A stretch of 64,000 nt of DNA from Maridesulfovibrio sp. (GCF_963677005.1 NZ_OY781616.1:4078501-4142500), one strand, 5' to 3'. Counted from the first letter of the stretch, positions 35,382-44,479 are shown. Numbers and translations: made by a program. Notes: generated by a model not told the origin, from the letters alone.

Positions 35382-36788
35382 CTACATGTCTTCCAGTTCC
35401 CGGCCTTTGGTTTCCTTCACCAGATAGCGCACGAAGAAAAAGGAAACAGCGGCAAAAAAAGTGTAGATGGAGTAGGTGGCTCCAAGGCCGATTGAGGCTA
35501 CCAGCGAGGGAAAGGACGCCGAGACTGCGAAGTTTGCCACCCACTGTACTCCTGCACCCAGCGAAAGAGCGGCTGCACGGATGCGGTTATTGAACATTTC
35601 TCCGAGCAGGACCCAGACCACCGGACCCCAGGAGAAGCCGAAGCAGAAGACATAGAGATTGGCCGCAAAAAGTGCCGTGGTAGCCGGAGCTCCGGTCAGC
35701 GCCGGGTTTCCGGCTGCGTCCAGAGGTGCAGTGCCGAACAGATAGGCAAGCACTCCGAGGGTGAGCAGCATTCCGGTCGAACCGGCCAGCAGCAGGGGGC
35801 GGCGTCCGACCTTGTCAATGAAAGCTATGCCCACCAGAGTTGTGAGTATATTCACTCCTCCGGTGATGACCGTGATCCACAGGGAATTTTCTTCGGAGAA
35901 TCCCACACTGCGCCAGAGCATGCTGCCGTAGTAGAAAATTACGTTGATGCCGACGAACTGCTGCAGAACGGAAAGGCCCAGTCCAATCCAGACAACGGGA
36001 CGGAATCCGCATCTGCCCATTACTTCCGCAAAGGGCGTTCCGCATTCTATTGCCAGCGTCTGCCTTATTTCAGCGATTTTTTCCGAAATTTTTCCGCCGA
36101 CAACTTTACCCAGTACGAATTCCGCTTCTTTCTCCCTTCCTCTTCCTATCAGATAGCGGGGAGATTCGGGGATCATGGCCGCGGCCAATCCGTACAGCAG
36201 GGCCGGTGGAACCTCCGCCCAGAACATCCAGCGCCATGTTTCAAAGCCCAGCCAGAGCTGATTTTCCGCAGAGCCTCCGGCAATGTAGACCAGCATGTAG
36301 TTGCTGAGCATGGCTACGAAAATGCCGGTGACAATGGCAAGCTGCTGCAGGGAACCGAATCTGCCGCGAAGTTCTGCCGGGGATATTTCGGCAATGTAGG
36401 CCGGGGTGATGGCGCTTGCCAGCCCGATGCCTACCCCGCCGAGAAAGCGCCAGAAAATGAAATCCCAGATGGAAAAAGGAAGGCCGGAACCTATTCCGCT
36501 TGCGGTGAACAGAGCGGCGGCCAGCATCATCGGCCGGATGCGCCCGAACCTGTCTGCAACATACCCGGAACCAAGTGCGCCGACAGCTGATCCGATCAGC
36601 GCCAGTGATACGGACATGCCCACCAGAACAGGACCGACATGGAAATGGTTTCCAAGAGCCACAACGGCACCGTTAATGACAGCAGTATCAAAACCGAACA
36701 GGAATCCGCCCAGAGCAGCAGCAGCGGAAATAAGGAGCACGAAAAGAATACCGGCAGAATTTATGCCTTCTTGCGGACCACGTTGCAT
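35382..36788 (-). CDS. Sugar porter family MFS transporter
   Basis: A 468-residue, 12-TM proton-linked sugar transporter (XylE/GalP/AraE type). Signatures include GGFLFGFDTAVINGA in TM1, ADRFGR in the loop between TM2 and TM3, and PAYIAEISPAELRGR. Also present are PESPRYLIGRGR before the central loop, DKVGRRPLL and the C-terminal ETKGREL. GGAAGG precedes the ATG. It stands alone. Presence of a sugar porter suggests limited sugar or polyol uptake; the substrate cannot be told. Confidence 0.92.
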   Translation of the reverse strand: MQRGPQEGINSAGILFVLLISAAAALGGFLFGFDTAVINGAVVALGNHFHVGPVLVGMSVSLALIGSAVGALGSGYVADRFGRIRPMMLAAALFTASGIGSGLPFSIWDFIFWRFLGGVGIGLASAITPAYIAEISPAELRGRFGSLQQLAIVTGIFVAMLSNYMLVYIAGGSAENQLWLGFETWRWMFWAEVPPALLYGLAAAMIPESPRYLIGRGREKEAEFVLGKVVGGKISEKIAEIRQTLAIECGTPFAEVMGRCGFRPVVWIGLGLSVLQQFVGINVIFYYGSMLWRSVGFSEENSLWITVITGGVNILTTLVGIAFIDKVGRRPLLLAGSTGMLLTLGVLAYLFGTAPLDAAGNPALTGAPATTALFAANLYVFCFGFSWGPVVWVLLGEMFNNRIRAAALSLGAGVQWVANFAVSASFPSLVASIGLGATYSIYTFFAAVSFFFVRYLVKETKGRELEDM

Positions 36789-36893
36789 AGTTACCTTCCT
36801 GATGTTGGCGGTACGTAAATCTTATGCTGTACTCCGTATCATATTATTATTCTTAGTGCTATCCCGTAAACAGGAAACGTAGTGACGGAAATG

Positions 36894-36922
36894 AAAAAAC
36901 CGCCGTAAAAATACGACGGTTT
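36894..36922 (-). terminator. Rho-independent terminator of the FAD oxidoreductase gene
   Basis: On the minus strand AAACCGTCGT pairs with ACGGCGGTTT (one mismatch) and runs into a T tract (positions 36899-36894). Confidence 0.85.
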
Positions 36923-36980
36923 CACACTTAGTCATTAAGTTGCAGAAGCTGCTAACGCTTAACTGAGAGATAGAAGCTGT

Positions 36981-38387
36981 TTACTCTGCTGCTCTGCGAG
37001 CTATTTCCCTGGCCGGGATAATTCCCGTGGCCGAGGCGGAAACGATGTTTCCGGCGACTCCGGGGCCGTCTCCTGCGACGAAGAGCCCCTTGAGGGCGGT
37101 CTCAAGCTTGTTGGAGGTTTCGACCTGGGTGGAAAAGAATTTGATTTCCGGAGCGTAGAGGAGAGTTTCCTCGTTTGCCACGCCGGGTACGACATCATTG
37201 AGCTTTTCCAGACCTTCTATGATGTTGCGGACAATGCGTTCGGGCAGGGCCATGGCGATGTCCCCGCAGGTGACGTTTTTCATGGTCGGTTCTATGAAGC
37301 TGTTGCGGACCCTGTTCCAGGTGGAGCGGCGGCCGCGCTTGAGGTCGCCGAAACGCTGCAGGATGGGCTTGCCGCCGCCGATGATGGTTGCCAGTTTGCC
37401 GATTGATTCCCCGTAGGCCTGGTTGTCGGTTACCGGTTCTTCCAGAACTACCTTGGAAAGGAAAGCGAAGTTCGTGTTTTCGGATTTCTTGTCCATGTAT
37501 GCGTGACCGTTTACACAGACGAAGTCCTGATAGTTTTCAAGGGCCACGAATCCGCCCTGGTTGGTGCAGAATGTGCGGACCTGGTCGTCATAGGTGTTGG
37601 TACGGATGAAGAAGGTGGGATCGTAGATCACACCGCACAGGTCGCGCATGATATCGCCGGGAACTTCAACACGAACCCCTACTTCTATTCCGCGCTGGGT
37701 GATGGCCAGATCGTGGCTTTTGGCCAGCGACCCCATCCAGTCCGATCCAACGCGTCCGGGTGCGAGGATTACGTTTTTGGCCCGGTATTCGGTCTTTTTA
37801 GTGATTACTCCGGCAAGTTCTCCGTTCTCGATGAGGATATCCTCGACATTTTCACCGGTATGAAAGGTAACGCCTTTTTTTTCACAGTAGTCGGCCATCC
37901 CGGCGATATGTCCGGGCAGATTGTCGCTGCCGAGGTGTTTCTGCTTGATTAGCAGCAGGTCTATACCGTGCTTGAGCGCATCCTTGCGGATATTTTTTGC
38001 CGCTTCCATGTCGGTGGGGAAGACCTTGCCGTCCATGTTGAAGCGGTTGAAAATTTCTTCCGTCTCGTTGATAAGCGCTTTTGCTTCGGAGACGGCCATG
38101 AACTGGGTGAGATCTGTTTTACCCAGCTTGTGTATATAGTTGAGTTTGCCGTCAGAGAACAGTCCTGCTCCGCCTACGCCGGACAGAATATTGCACGGCT
38201 TGCATTTAATGCATTCCTGATCCCCGGTTATCGGGCAGTGTCGTTTGAGGGAAGCCTTTCCCTTTTCTATTACCAGAACATCAAGGTTCGTGTTTTCCCC
38301 AAGATAGTACGCAGCGAAAAGTCCTGCAGGACCTCCTCCCACGATAATTACGTCAAACTCTTTTTTCCCGTCGTTTTTCGGGCTCAT
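36981..38387 (-). CDS. FAD-dependent dehydrogenase (COG2509 type)
   Basis: A 468-residue flavoprotein. The N-terminal dinucleotide fold is FDVIIVGGGPAGLFAAYYL. A cysteine-containing stretch CPITGDQECIKCKPCNILSG follows, then GGAGLFSDGKLNY, a family signature. The closing FAD motif is GLFVAGDGPGVAGNIVSAS. It resembles uncharacterised NAD(FAD)-utilising dehydrogenases found widely in anaerobes; the substrate is unknown. The four clustered Cys (about 50-66) could bind a metal or Fe-S centre. GGAG precedes the ATG. Confidence 0.85.
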   Translation of the reverse strand: MSPKNDGKKEFDVIIVGGGPAGLFAAYYLGENTNLDVLVIEKGKASLKRHCPITGDQECIKCKPCNILSGVGGAGLFSDGKLNYIHKLGKTDLTQFMAVSEAKALINETEEIFNRFNMDGKVFPTDMEAAKNIRKDALKHGIDLLLIKQKHLGSDNLPGHIAGMADYCEKKGVTFHTGENVEDILIENGELAGVITKKTEYRAKNVILAPGRVGSDWMGSLAKSHDLAITQRGIEVGVRVEVPGDIMRDLCGVIYDPTFFIRTNTYDDQVRTFCTNQGGFVALENYQDFVCVNGHAYMDKKSENTNFAFLSKVVLEEPVTDNQAYGESIGKLATIIGGGKPILQRFGDLKRGRRSTWNRVRNSFIEPTMKNVTCGDIAMALPERIVRNIIEGLEKLNDVVPGVANEETLLYAPEIKFFSTQVETSNKLETALKGLFVAGDGPGVAGNIVSASATGIIPAREIARRAAE

Positions 38388-38579
38388 AATAATCTCCGCA
38401 TCGGCTGTTTTTTCTGCGATTGGAAAATCCGCGCAGACATGCCAATATACGCTTTTAACGGCAAATCATCAAAACGGCAAGTTTTTCGTGGTTTTGGGGT
38501 TGGGGGTTAAAAAATATTTTATATTAGAAGGTTATTCGTGTTTGGTGTGGTGAGGGGGTGTCCGATAAGTGGTGTCCTC

Positions 38580-38608
38580 TTGACCGGGGAGAATTACTTC
38601 TCTAATTA
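38580..38608 (+). promoter_or_regulatory. Possible promoter with operator-like inverted repeat before rrf2-type gene
   Basis: TTGACC at 38580-38585 is a good -35 element; the -10 (TAATTA at 38603, spacing 17) is poor. Between them GAGAA-N4-TTCTC (38589-38602) forms a perfect inverted repeat, placed where an autoregulating Rrf2 protein could bind. Confidence 0.35.
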
Positions 38609-38634
38609 GGTAGGAAAATCCACAAGGAAAATAC

Positions 38635-39066
38635 ATGAGACTAACAACCAGAAGCCGATACGGGACCAGAATGATCTTGGACATTGCCATGCACTGCAAG
38701 ACCGGTCCCGTACGTATAAGTGATATTGCCACCCGTCAGGGCCTTTCCACTAAGTATCTTGAAAAACTGATCCGCGAACTCAAACGGGCCGGTTTTATCG
38801 CCAGCAAACGCGGTCCCGGCGGGGGCCACACTCTGGCCATGCCTCCGGAGGATATTTCCGTTGGCGATGTGGTCAGAAGTCTGGAAGGAGAGGCCGGTCT
38901 CGTGGAGTGTCTTGAAGACAACGAACTGTGCCGGCGCATAGAGGACTGCCCGACGCGGGAGGTCTGGATCAAGGCCAGCAAAGCCATGTACGCGGCGCTT
39001 GACGAGATCAGTATAGCCGACCTGCTGACGGAAGGGTCTTTCTGCATCAGAACAAACCCTCTGTAG
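38635..39066 (+). CDS. Rrf2/IscR family transcriptional regulator
   Basis: A 143-residue winged-helix regulator beginning MRLTTRSRYGTRMILDIA, with the recognition region LSTKYLEKLIRELKRAGFI and the wing KRGPGGGHTLA. Three cysteines in the C-terminal part (VECLEDNELCRRIEDC) match the [2Fe-2S]-binding positions of IscR-type members. AAGGAAA precedes the ATG. It is monocistronic with its own terminator. Its likely signal is Fe-S status or redox; targets are unknown. Confidence 0.9.
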   Translation: MRLTTRSRYGTRMILDIAMHCKTGPVRISDIATRQGLSTKYLEKLIRELKRAGFIASKRGPGGGHTLAMPPEDISVGDVVRSLEGEAGLVECLEDNELCRRIEDCPTREVWIKASKAMYAALDEISIADLLTEGSFCIRTNPL

Positions 39067-39088
39067 TGTGTTTCGCTAATCAAAAATC

Positions 39089-39121
39089 AAGCCCTGGCCG
39101 TTTTTCGGTCAGGGCTTTTTC
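39089..39121 (+). terminator. Rho-independent terminator after the Rrf2 gene
   Basis: A 12-bp stem with one G-U pair (39089-39100 with 39106-39117) runs into a T tract. Confidence 0.9.
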
Positions 39122-39192
39122 CGTTTTGCCGGCCAGGAGGTTGCCGGTCAGCAGTCGGGAGACGCAGCTGTTCCCGAAACTGCTGTAAATTT

Positions 39193-41628
39193 TCAGTGCT
39201 GCATCAGGGCCCGTTTGGAAAGGTCCTCGTACATGGTCCATGTCTTGAGAAATTCAGCATCAAATGAGCGTTTTTCCGTATAGGACCTCGCACTCTGCTT
39301 CATGTACTGCAGCAGTTCCGGGTGGTCGCTGATTCTGATTATGGCCCGGGCCAGCGCATCGGCGTTTCCGGCTTCCACGATTAATCCGGTTTTATCCTCG
39401 ATGAGGTTTTCGCAGGGGCCTCCGAAGTCGGTGACTATTACAGGCAGACCGGATGCCTGGGCTTCGAGTACCACGTTACCGAAGGTGTCAGTTGCCGAGG
39501 GAAAGACGAACACATCCGAACTGGCATAGCACTGGGCCAGTTCCTCTCCTTCAAGATAACCGGTGAAGGTCACCGGGTAGCCTGCCAGTCTTTCGCGCAT
39601 TTCCGCCTGATAGGGGCCGTCCCCCACCACCACAAGGTGCAGCTCCGGGCGCATGGGTGAGATGGTCCTGAATGCTTCGGTGAGTACATCCAGATTTTTT
39701 TCCTGCGAAACCCGGCCAACGTAGAGAAGCTTGACCGCCTCCTTGACCTTGAAACGTCCGCTGTAGAATCCGTTGCGTTTTTCCGGTGTGAATCTGTTTA
39801 TATCCACTCCACGTGGATAGACCTTTATCTTGTGCCGCTCGACACCTTTCTCGGCCAGTTCATCGCCTGTGGCTTCGGACGGAACGAAAACTGTTTCCAG
39901 CTGATTATAGAACCAGATCATGAATTTCCAGGCCATGTCTTCCAGACCGGTATCATCGGTGTATGCCTTTACATACTGTGGAAAGGCCGTGTGGTATGTT
40001 CCGTGTACGGGCAGCTTGAGAAGTTTGGCCACGGCCAGTCCGGCCAGGCCCACCGGTCCGGGGGTGGCGATATGGATGAGGGTGTAGTTGTGCTCCAGAC
40101 AATGGGAAAGCAGGCGCAGGAATGGGGGATATTTGAATGAAAGTTCCGGATATTCTGGCAGTTCGAATTCTCCGGCCGGTTTGAAATTTATGACCATGTC
40201 TCCGCTCTGATCCGCTCCGCAGGTAATAACGACCAGTTGTTTGTCATGCTTGCGGGCCACATCAAGCTGGTGCTGGAGGGTCAGTGCAACCCCGTTCACA
40301 TCGCTGAAGGTATCGGTGAAATGGGCGATCTTTGTTTCCTTGCCCAGAGGGTCGGGAAGGTTGAAGGCCAGCATACAGTCTCGCGCGAGATCCCGTTCCT
40401 TGGCGAAAAGTCCGTATGAAAGGAAATACGGGGCCAGCAGGGCGTATAATGATCCGGCCGCGCCGATGGTGTGGAACACGTCAAAAATATTCGCTCCGAT
40501 GGAGCTGGTGATGATTCTGTCTCCAAGGCCGGAGAGGACCTTGTCGGTGGCGTTGCCCACGAAGCGGAACCATTCCTCTTCAAGCTCTTCCGGACCGTTT
40601 CCGAAGCCGTAGCTTATTCTGCGCGCTTTTTCATCGCTTAATACTATGCGGTTTGCTTCCCGGAGCAGGGCGGCCTGTACGGAATCGGAAGTCTCGAAAT
40701 ATTTTCTGGAGCGGCGGCGGTAGATGAAATTCTGGAGCTTATCCAGCAGGCCGGGGGCTTCCTTGTCGCCGGGATCAAGCACATTGTCTATGAAGCGGAA
40801 GCATTCGGCGGAACGTTTTATTTTGGTCGTGTCGAAATGGCTTTTGTAGAACTGGTAGGCTATTCCGTAGAGGTTGTGGGCCATGGTGTGCGGTGTGGCC
40901 GGGTTGCCCTGCACCATGCCGCGCCCTTCGGTGACTGCCTGCAGCATTTCCTGCGCTGATCCGCAGTTCAGTATTTCCGTGTACACCCTTGCGATGTTGA
41001 TTCCGGAGTGATCGTCCGATCCCCCGGTGAGGCTTTTGACCCAGGGGGTGCCTCCGTACGGTTCTATGTCGTGCTTGTCGGCAAGGCGGTCGATTATTTC
41101 CGGGGTGAGACTGTCGATTATGGACTTCAGGGCATCGTTCTGCATTCTGTCCCTGGTCCCGTTGAGTTCGAGAATGTTGAACATGAGCAGCGCCTTTTCG
41201 AAGTGCTCGGGAGTCAGCCTTTCATTCACCGCAAAAAGAGGATGTGCCAGGACGTGCACGATGTTCTGTTCCCTGAGGTAGGGAACAAGGTCGAATACAT
41301 TTTCGCGCAGTTTCTGGAATTCATCGTGATGCTTTTCGGTTATGTCATAGGCAAGCACGTGCAGTTTACAGCCGTCTTCGGGGAAATATGTGGTGATTTC
41401 CTCGCTTACGAAGGTGTTGTCCAGATGTGCTATTTCCAGACTGCCGCTTATGGTGTTGTGGTCCGTTATGGTGACCATGTTCATTGAACGGGCACGGGCC
41501 CTTTCATATATTTTCAACGGTTCCGTGAAACTCTCCGGGCAGCCCAGTTTTTGCAGAATCCACTGGGATGGCCGTGTGGAATATTTGGAGTGTACGTGCA
41601 GATCCACCCTCACGCTGGTACCTTTCAT
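39193..41628 (-). CDS. PHP-domain / GT4 glycosyltransferase fusion protein
   Basis: An 811-residue two-domain protein. The N-terminal half (about 1-420) is a PHP-type metal-dependent phosphoesterase fold, with VDLHVHSKYS, TITDHNTISG, HVLAHPLF and GGSDDHSG. The C-terminal half (about 430-811) is a GT-B glycosyltransferase of family 4. It has HFTDTFSDVNGVALTL at its start, PRGVDINRFTP, LLYVGRVSQEKNLD and the donor-site motif ATDTFGNVVLEAQASGLPVI. AGGAGG precedes the ATG. No signal peptide or TM segment is seen. A nucleotide-sugar glycosyltransferase acting on a lipid, glycan or envelope precursor is likely; the PHP domain may cleave a phosphate or act structurally. Confidence 0.85.
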   Translation of the reverse strand: MKGTSVRVDLHVHSKYSTRPSQWILQKLGCPESFTEPLKIYERARARSMNMVTITDHNTISGSLEIAHLDNTFVSEEITTYFPEDGCKLHVLAYDITEKHHDEFQKLRENVFDLVPYLREQNIVHVLAHPLFAVNERLTPEHFEKALLMFNILELNGTRDRMQNDALKSIIDSLTPEIIDRLADKHDIEPYGGTPWVKSLTGGSDDHSGINIARVYTEILNCGSAQEMLQAVTEGRGMVQGNPATPHTMAHNLYGIAYQFYKSHFDTTKIKRSAECFRFIDNVLDPGDKEAPGLLDKLQNFIYRRRSRKYFETSDSVQAALLREANRIVLSDEKARRISYGFGNGPEELEEEWFRFVGNATDKVLSGLGDRIITSSIGANIFDVFHTIGAAGSLYALLAPYFLSYGLFAKERDLARDCMLAFNLPDPLGKETKIAHFTDTFSDVNGVALTLQHQLDVARKHDKQLVVITCGADQSGDMVINFKPAGEFELPEYPELSFKYPPFLRLLSHCLEHNYTLIHIATPGPVGLAGLAVAKLLKLPVHGTYHTAFPQYVKAYTDDTGLEDMAWKFMIWFYNQLETVFVPSEATGDELAEKGVERHKIKVYPRGVDINRFTPEKRNGFYSGRFKVKEAVKLLYVGRVSQEKNLDVLTEAFRTISPMRPELHLVVVGDGPYQAEMRERLAGYPVTFTGYLEGEELAQCYASSDVFVFPSATDTFGNVVLEAQASGLPVIVTDFGGPCENLIEDKTGLIVEAGNADALARAIIRISDHPELLQYMKQSARSYTEKRSFDAEFLKTWTMYEDLSKRALMQH

Positions 41629-41811
41629 GGCAAATTCCTCCTGGCTGTCTCGCTTTGGCCGCGAAGAGGCCGGTCATTTAGTTTTGCCTATGTAATAAGG
41701 AGCAGGCGATGTAACAGACTGGCGATCAAGTTACAGTTTTAAGTTTTTTGAGAAAAGCGCGGGAGCGCCGGGGCGGAGGATTGAATCCGGTTGTTTTCGG
41801 CAGGGAAAATG

Positions 41812-41844
41812 AAAAAGCCCCGGAACCGATTACGGGTCCGGGGC
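41812..41844 (-). terminator. Rho-independent terminator of the molybdenum-storage-like gene
   Basis: On the minus strand GCCCCGGA (41844-41837) pairs with TCCGGGGC (41824-41817) and is followed by five T. Confidence 0.85.
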
Positions 41845-41861
41845 ACGCTTTGCGTATGAGT

Positions 41862-42710
41862 CTACTTGTAGACGATGGTTCCGACGTGTTCGCCGTCAAG
41901 TGCGGCGTGGATGTGTTCCGGATGGCGTAGAACATCGATGATCTGGAACTGCTTGAGGGTTTTGGCATTCTTGAGGAATGTCAGCACGGCCCTTTCAACG
42001 ATGAGATCATCAAGGTCCATGGCGATCAGTTCCTCAACGTGAATCTTGTCGATGAACTTCAGGGCATCACGGTCCTTGGCCTTTTTGGGATCGTTTTCGT
42101 AGAGTCCCTTTTCATCCTTGAGGTAGATTACCGACTTGGCGCCGATGTTTTCGGCCAGGAGAAATGCTCCGGAGTCAGTGCGGTGCGGAGGGATGGAGCC
42201 GACTTCTGCCGGGTGCTCGAAAAATCCGTAGGGCGGAATACCCGTTGTTATGGGCAGGTATCCGAGCTGGCAGAACATGGTCAGCTGTTCCAGATGGTCT
42301 CCGTGACCGATTTTTACACCGCCGTGCTTGCCCAGCAGAACGGAAAGCATTTCCGCGTTCTGCCAGGAGACCTTGTCTCCCAGTTTGGAGAGTACGCCGG
42401 TAGGCATGCCGAGGTCCACGCCGATGTTGTAAACGTGGCGAGCCCTTGTTCCGCCCCCGGTCATGAGCAGGATCTTGTGGTTTTCCTTGGCTTTGACGAG
42501 TTCGTCAAGAACAGGGAGCAGCGCCTTGGCGCCGCGGTCCATGATGGACTGGCCCCCGATCTTGAGCACGTTTACTTCCGGCTGCATGTGGAAGTATTCG
42601 GTTGCTTCGGTGTTGCGCAGGCAGTCCTTGCCCACAAGCGATTCGCCCAGCAGTTTGGTTTCAATGTGCAGGCGTCCCTTGTCCCCTTTTTCCTTGATCA
42701 GTTTACCCAT
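41862..42710 (-). CDS. Molybdenum storage protein-like amino acid kinase-fold protein
   Basis: A 282-residue protein of the amino acid kinase (UMP-kinase-like) fold. Its motifs match, from memory, the beta subunit of the Azotobacter molybdenum storage protein: VLKIGGQSIMDRGA (48-61), KENHKILLMTGGGTRARHVY (75-94), GVLSKLG, QNAEMLSVLLGKHGG, SIPPHRTDSGAFLLAE (172-187), KDEKGLY and DGEHVGTIV at the C-terminus. MoSto binds ATP and assembles polyoxomolybdate clusters in a hexameric cage. Only one subunit gene is present, so a homo-oligomer would be needed. GGAGG precedes the ATG. The gene upstream encodes a molybdate transporter, which supports the assignment. Confidence 0.78.
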   Translation of the reverse strand: MGKLIKEKGDKGRLHIETKLLGESLVGKDCLRNTEATEYFHMQPEVNVLKIGGQSIMDRGAKALLPVLDELVKAKENHKILLMTGGGTRARHVYNIGVDLGMPTGVLSKLGDKVSWQNAEMLSVLLGKHGGVKIGHGDHLEQLTMFCQLGYLPITTGIPPYGFFEHPAEVGSIPPHRTDSGAFLLAENIGAKSVIYLKDEKGLYENDPKKAKDRDALKFIDKIHVEELIAMDLDDLIVERAVLTFLKNAKTLKQFQIIDVLRHPEHIHAALDGEHVGTIVYK

Positions 42711-42805
42711 TTGCTTCCCTCCGGGGTTGGTCGGTTGTTTCTGCCGAGCAGGCAGCAGGACGATATTCCGTTTATATTAGTCACAATAGGATATATTGTT
42801 CAATC

Positions 42806-43993
42806 TTAATTGTTAATTCTGTGGTAAACAGCATAAAAAGCAATGCCGAAACCGAAGGCCCAGGCCAGGTTGAGCAGCAGGGTTATACCAAGCATGACAA
42901 GCAGCGTGGCCCGCTGGACACGAGTTGTCATGTCGCGACCGGTAAGAACAAGCTGTATCCCGGAAAACGCCAGAAGTACCCCTAGCACGCCCATTGGTAT
43001 CAGTTGCAGAATCTTAACTGAACTGGTTCCGAAGAATATGGCCAGCAGCACAAGTATTCCGCCGATGATGAAGTTTGAGCCGCTGGTGCGGGCTCCGAAA
43101 CGGTAGTGGGCCGCCAGTCCGCCCGCTCCATGACAGAGAGGCATTCCGCCGAAAAGGGCTGCCAGGAAATTTGCACACCCCATGCTGACACATAGGGCCC
43201 GGTCTGTTACCCGTCTGCTTTCATTCCCAAAATATTCGAAACTGAGGTTGCGGTTTGCGATTACCGCGTTTCCAAGTGTCATGGGAACCTGCGGAAGGAC
43301 CAGCGCCAGCAGGGCGAAGGAAAAGTCCGCTCCGGACGGAAATCCGAAAGGCAGCAGGTGCGGCAGGTGAATACCCGGATCAAGCTCTGCAAGTCCGTGC
43401 CAGGCTCCCATCAGTAGACCGAACAAAGCCCCGCAGCCGACGACGATAAGCCCGGCTGGATAGCGCCTGCTTTCGCGAAGGCGTCTGGCGATGACAGCAA
43501 AGACAACAGCAATGAAAATACTCATCGGCAGAGGACCGATGCTGCCAAAAGACAGAAACGGTTCCGATGAACCTTTTATTTCCTGCAGTCCGCTGATTCC
43601 AAGGGCCAGATAGGCTCCCTTGAGAAGCAGGAGCACTCCTGTTGAAAGCTGTACGCCTCGGATGACAGGAAGCGGAATTATCTTTGCCGCCTTGTCCACT
43701 ATTCCGCTCAGTCCCAGAAAAAGCAGCAGGACTGCTACGATGAATCCGGATGCGGTTATGACTTCCGGGCTGAGGCTCTGGGCAATAGCATAGGCGGATA
43801 TGACCTTCATCGGTTGTACTGCTATAGGGACCCGGTAGTAGTAACCGCCGATGATATAAAACAAACCGGCCACAAAAAAGAGCCCTGTCGCCGAAAGGCC
43901 GTTGATCATGATCAACGCAAATGCCAATGGCAGCAGGGCCCCCAGATCTCCGACGGAACCGGACCATTCCATCCTACTGAAATTGATGTTCAT
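42806..43993 (-). CDS. MOT1-type molybdate (or sulfate) transporter
   Basis: A 395-residue inner-membrane protein with about 10-12 hydrophobic segments. The family signatures of MOT1/SulP-like molybdate transporters are clear: GDLGALLPLAFALI near the N-terminus, VPIAVQPMKVISAYAIA, VLPQVPMTLGNAVIA and MPLCHGAGGLAAHYRFGARTSG. MOT1 proteins are high-affinity molybdate importers in plants and algae, with bacterial homologues of unproven specificity. AGAGGA precedes the ATG. The stop is 95 bases from the MoSto-like gene, suggesting one transcript: import, then storage. Confidence 0.85.
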   Translation of the reverse strand: MNINFSRMEWSGSVGDLGALLPLAFALIMINGLSATGLFFVAGLFYIIGGYYYRVPIAVQPMKVISAYAIAQSLSPEVITASGFIVAVLLLFLGLSGIVDKAAKIIPLPVIRGVQLSTGVLLLLKGAYLALGISGLQEIKGSSEPFLSFGSIGPLPMSIFIAVVFAVIARRLRESRRYPAGLIVVGCGALFGLLMGAWHGLAELDPGIHLPHLLPFGFPSGADFSFALLALVLPQVPMTLGNAVIANRNLSFEYFGNESRRVTDRALCVSMGCANFLAALFGGMPLCHGAGGLAAHYRFGARTSGSNFIIGGILVLLAIFFGTSSVKILQLIPMGVLGVLLAFSGIQLVLTGRDMTTRVQRATLLVMLGITLLLNLAWAFGFGIAFYAVYHRINN

Positions 43994-44090
43994 AGCAGTC
44001 CTCTTTTCAACTTGAGTTTCGATATCAGGAAAGTCAACGTGATAATAAATAATCTATACTAAATAAGAATAACACTGCTGTTCATGTAGC

Positions 44091-44106
44091 GCCATGAAAA
44101 CATGGC
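44091..44106. promoter_or_regulatory. Inverted repeat in the leader of the molybdate transporter gene
   Basis: GCCATG-AAAA-CATGGC is a perfect 6-bp inverted repeat between the 73-residue gene and the MOT1 gene. It could be an operator or an mRNA hairpin. No match to a known ModE or TunR site is claimed. Confidence 0.35.
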
Positions 44107-44177
44107 AGGGCGGTTCTGGTTTTTTGCCGGTTCCGTTTTACCTGTCTTTAGCAGACTCACCGGACTTGTCTGGTCAG

Positions 44178-44399
44178 TTATGCTTCAACAGGGGAATTGC
44201 GCTTTCCTTCGCTTCCCTTGCCGTCACGTTCCAGATAGACGACTTCGGCGCCGGTGTGTTCTGCCAGCAGCTTGAGTTCGCACTTGCGTATGCGCTTTAC
44301 CCTCAGGGTCAGGTCACCGCCCTGTACGCCTACTACACGATATCTGGGTCTGCGGTCGCCGTCAGTAGCCTTTACTCTTTCTCTTACGAAAATCTTCAT
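44178..44399 (-). CDS. Small conserved hypothetical protein, 73 residues
   Basis: A basic 73-residue protein (MKIFVRERVKATDGDRRPRY, then VVGVQGGDLTLRVKRIRKCELKLLAEHTGAEVVYL). It is well supported as a gene by the strong RBS AAAGGAGG just upstream and by a sigma-70-like promoter. Secondary structure looks beta-rich with one cysteine. I do not recognise the family. It is the first gene of a minus-strand run with the MOT1 transporter and MoSto-like genes, 184 bases upstream of MOT1, so it may belong to that module. Confidence 0.7.
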   Translation of the reverse strand: MKIFVRERVKATDGDRRPRYRVVGVQGGDLTLRVKRIRKCELKLLAEHTGAEVVYLERDGKGSEGKRNSPVEA

Positions 44400-44450
44400 G
44401 GTCTCCTCCTTTGGTTGTTGTGTGCCTTAATGGATCATTGTTTACACTAG

Positions 44451-44479
44451 ATATATATCCTCTAAGAACCTATAGTCAA
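44451..44479 (-). promoter_or_regulatory. Sigma-70-like promoter for the 73-residue gene
   Basis: On the minus strand TTGACT (44479-44474) is followed after 16-18 bases by an AT run (TATATA/TATATC around 44457-44450). It lies about 50 bases before the ATG. Confidence 0.5.

Noticed and set aside
38420-38460. Sigma-54-like TGGCATG sequence on the minus strand near 38445
   Set aside because: The GC of the -12 element is off by one base, so spacing is wrong.
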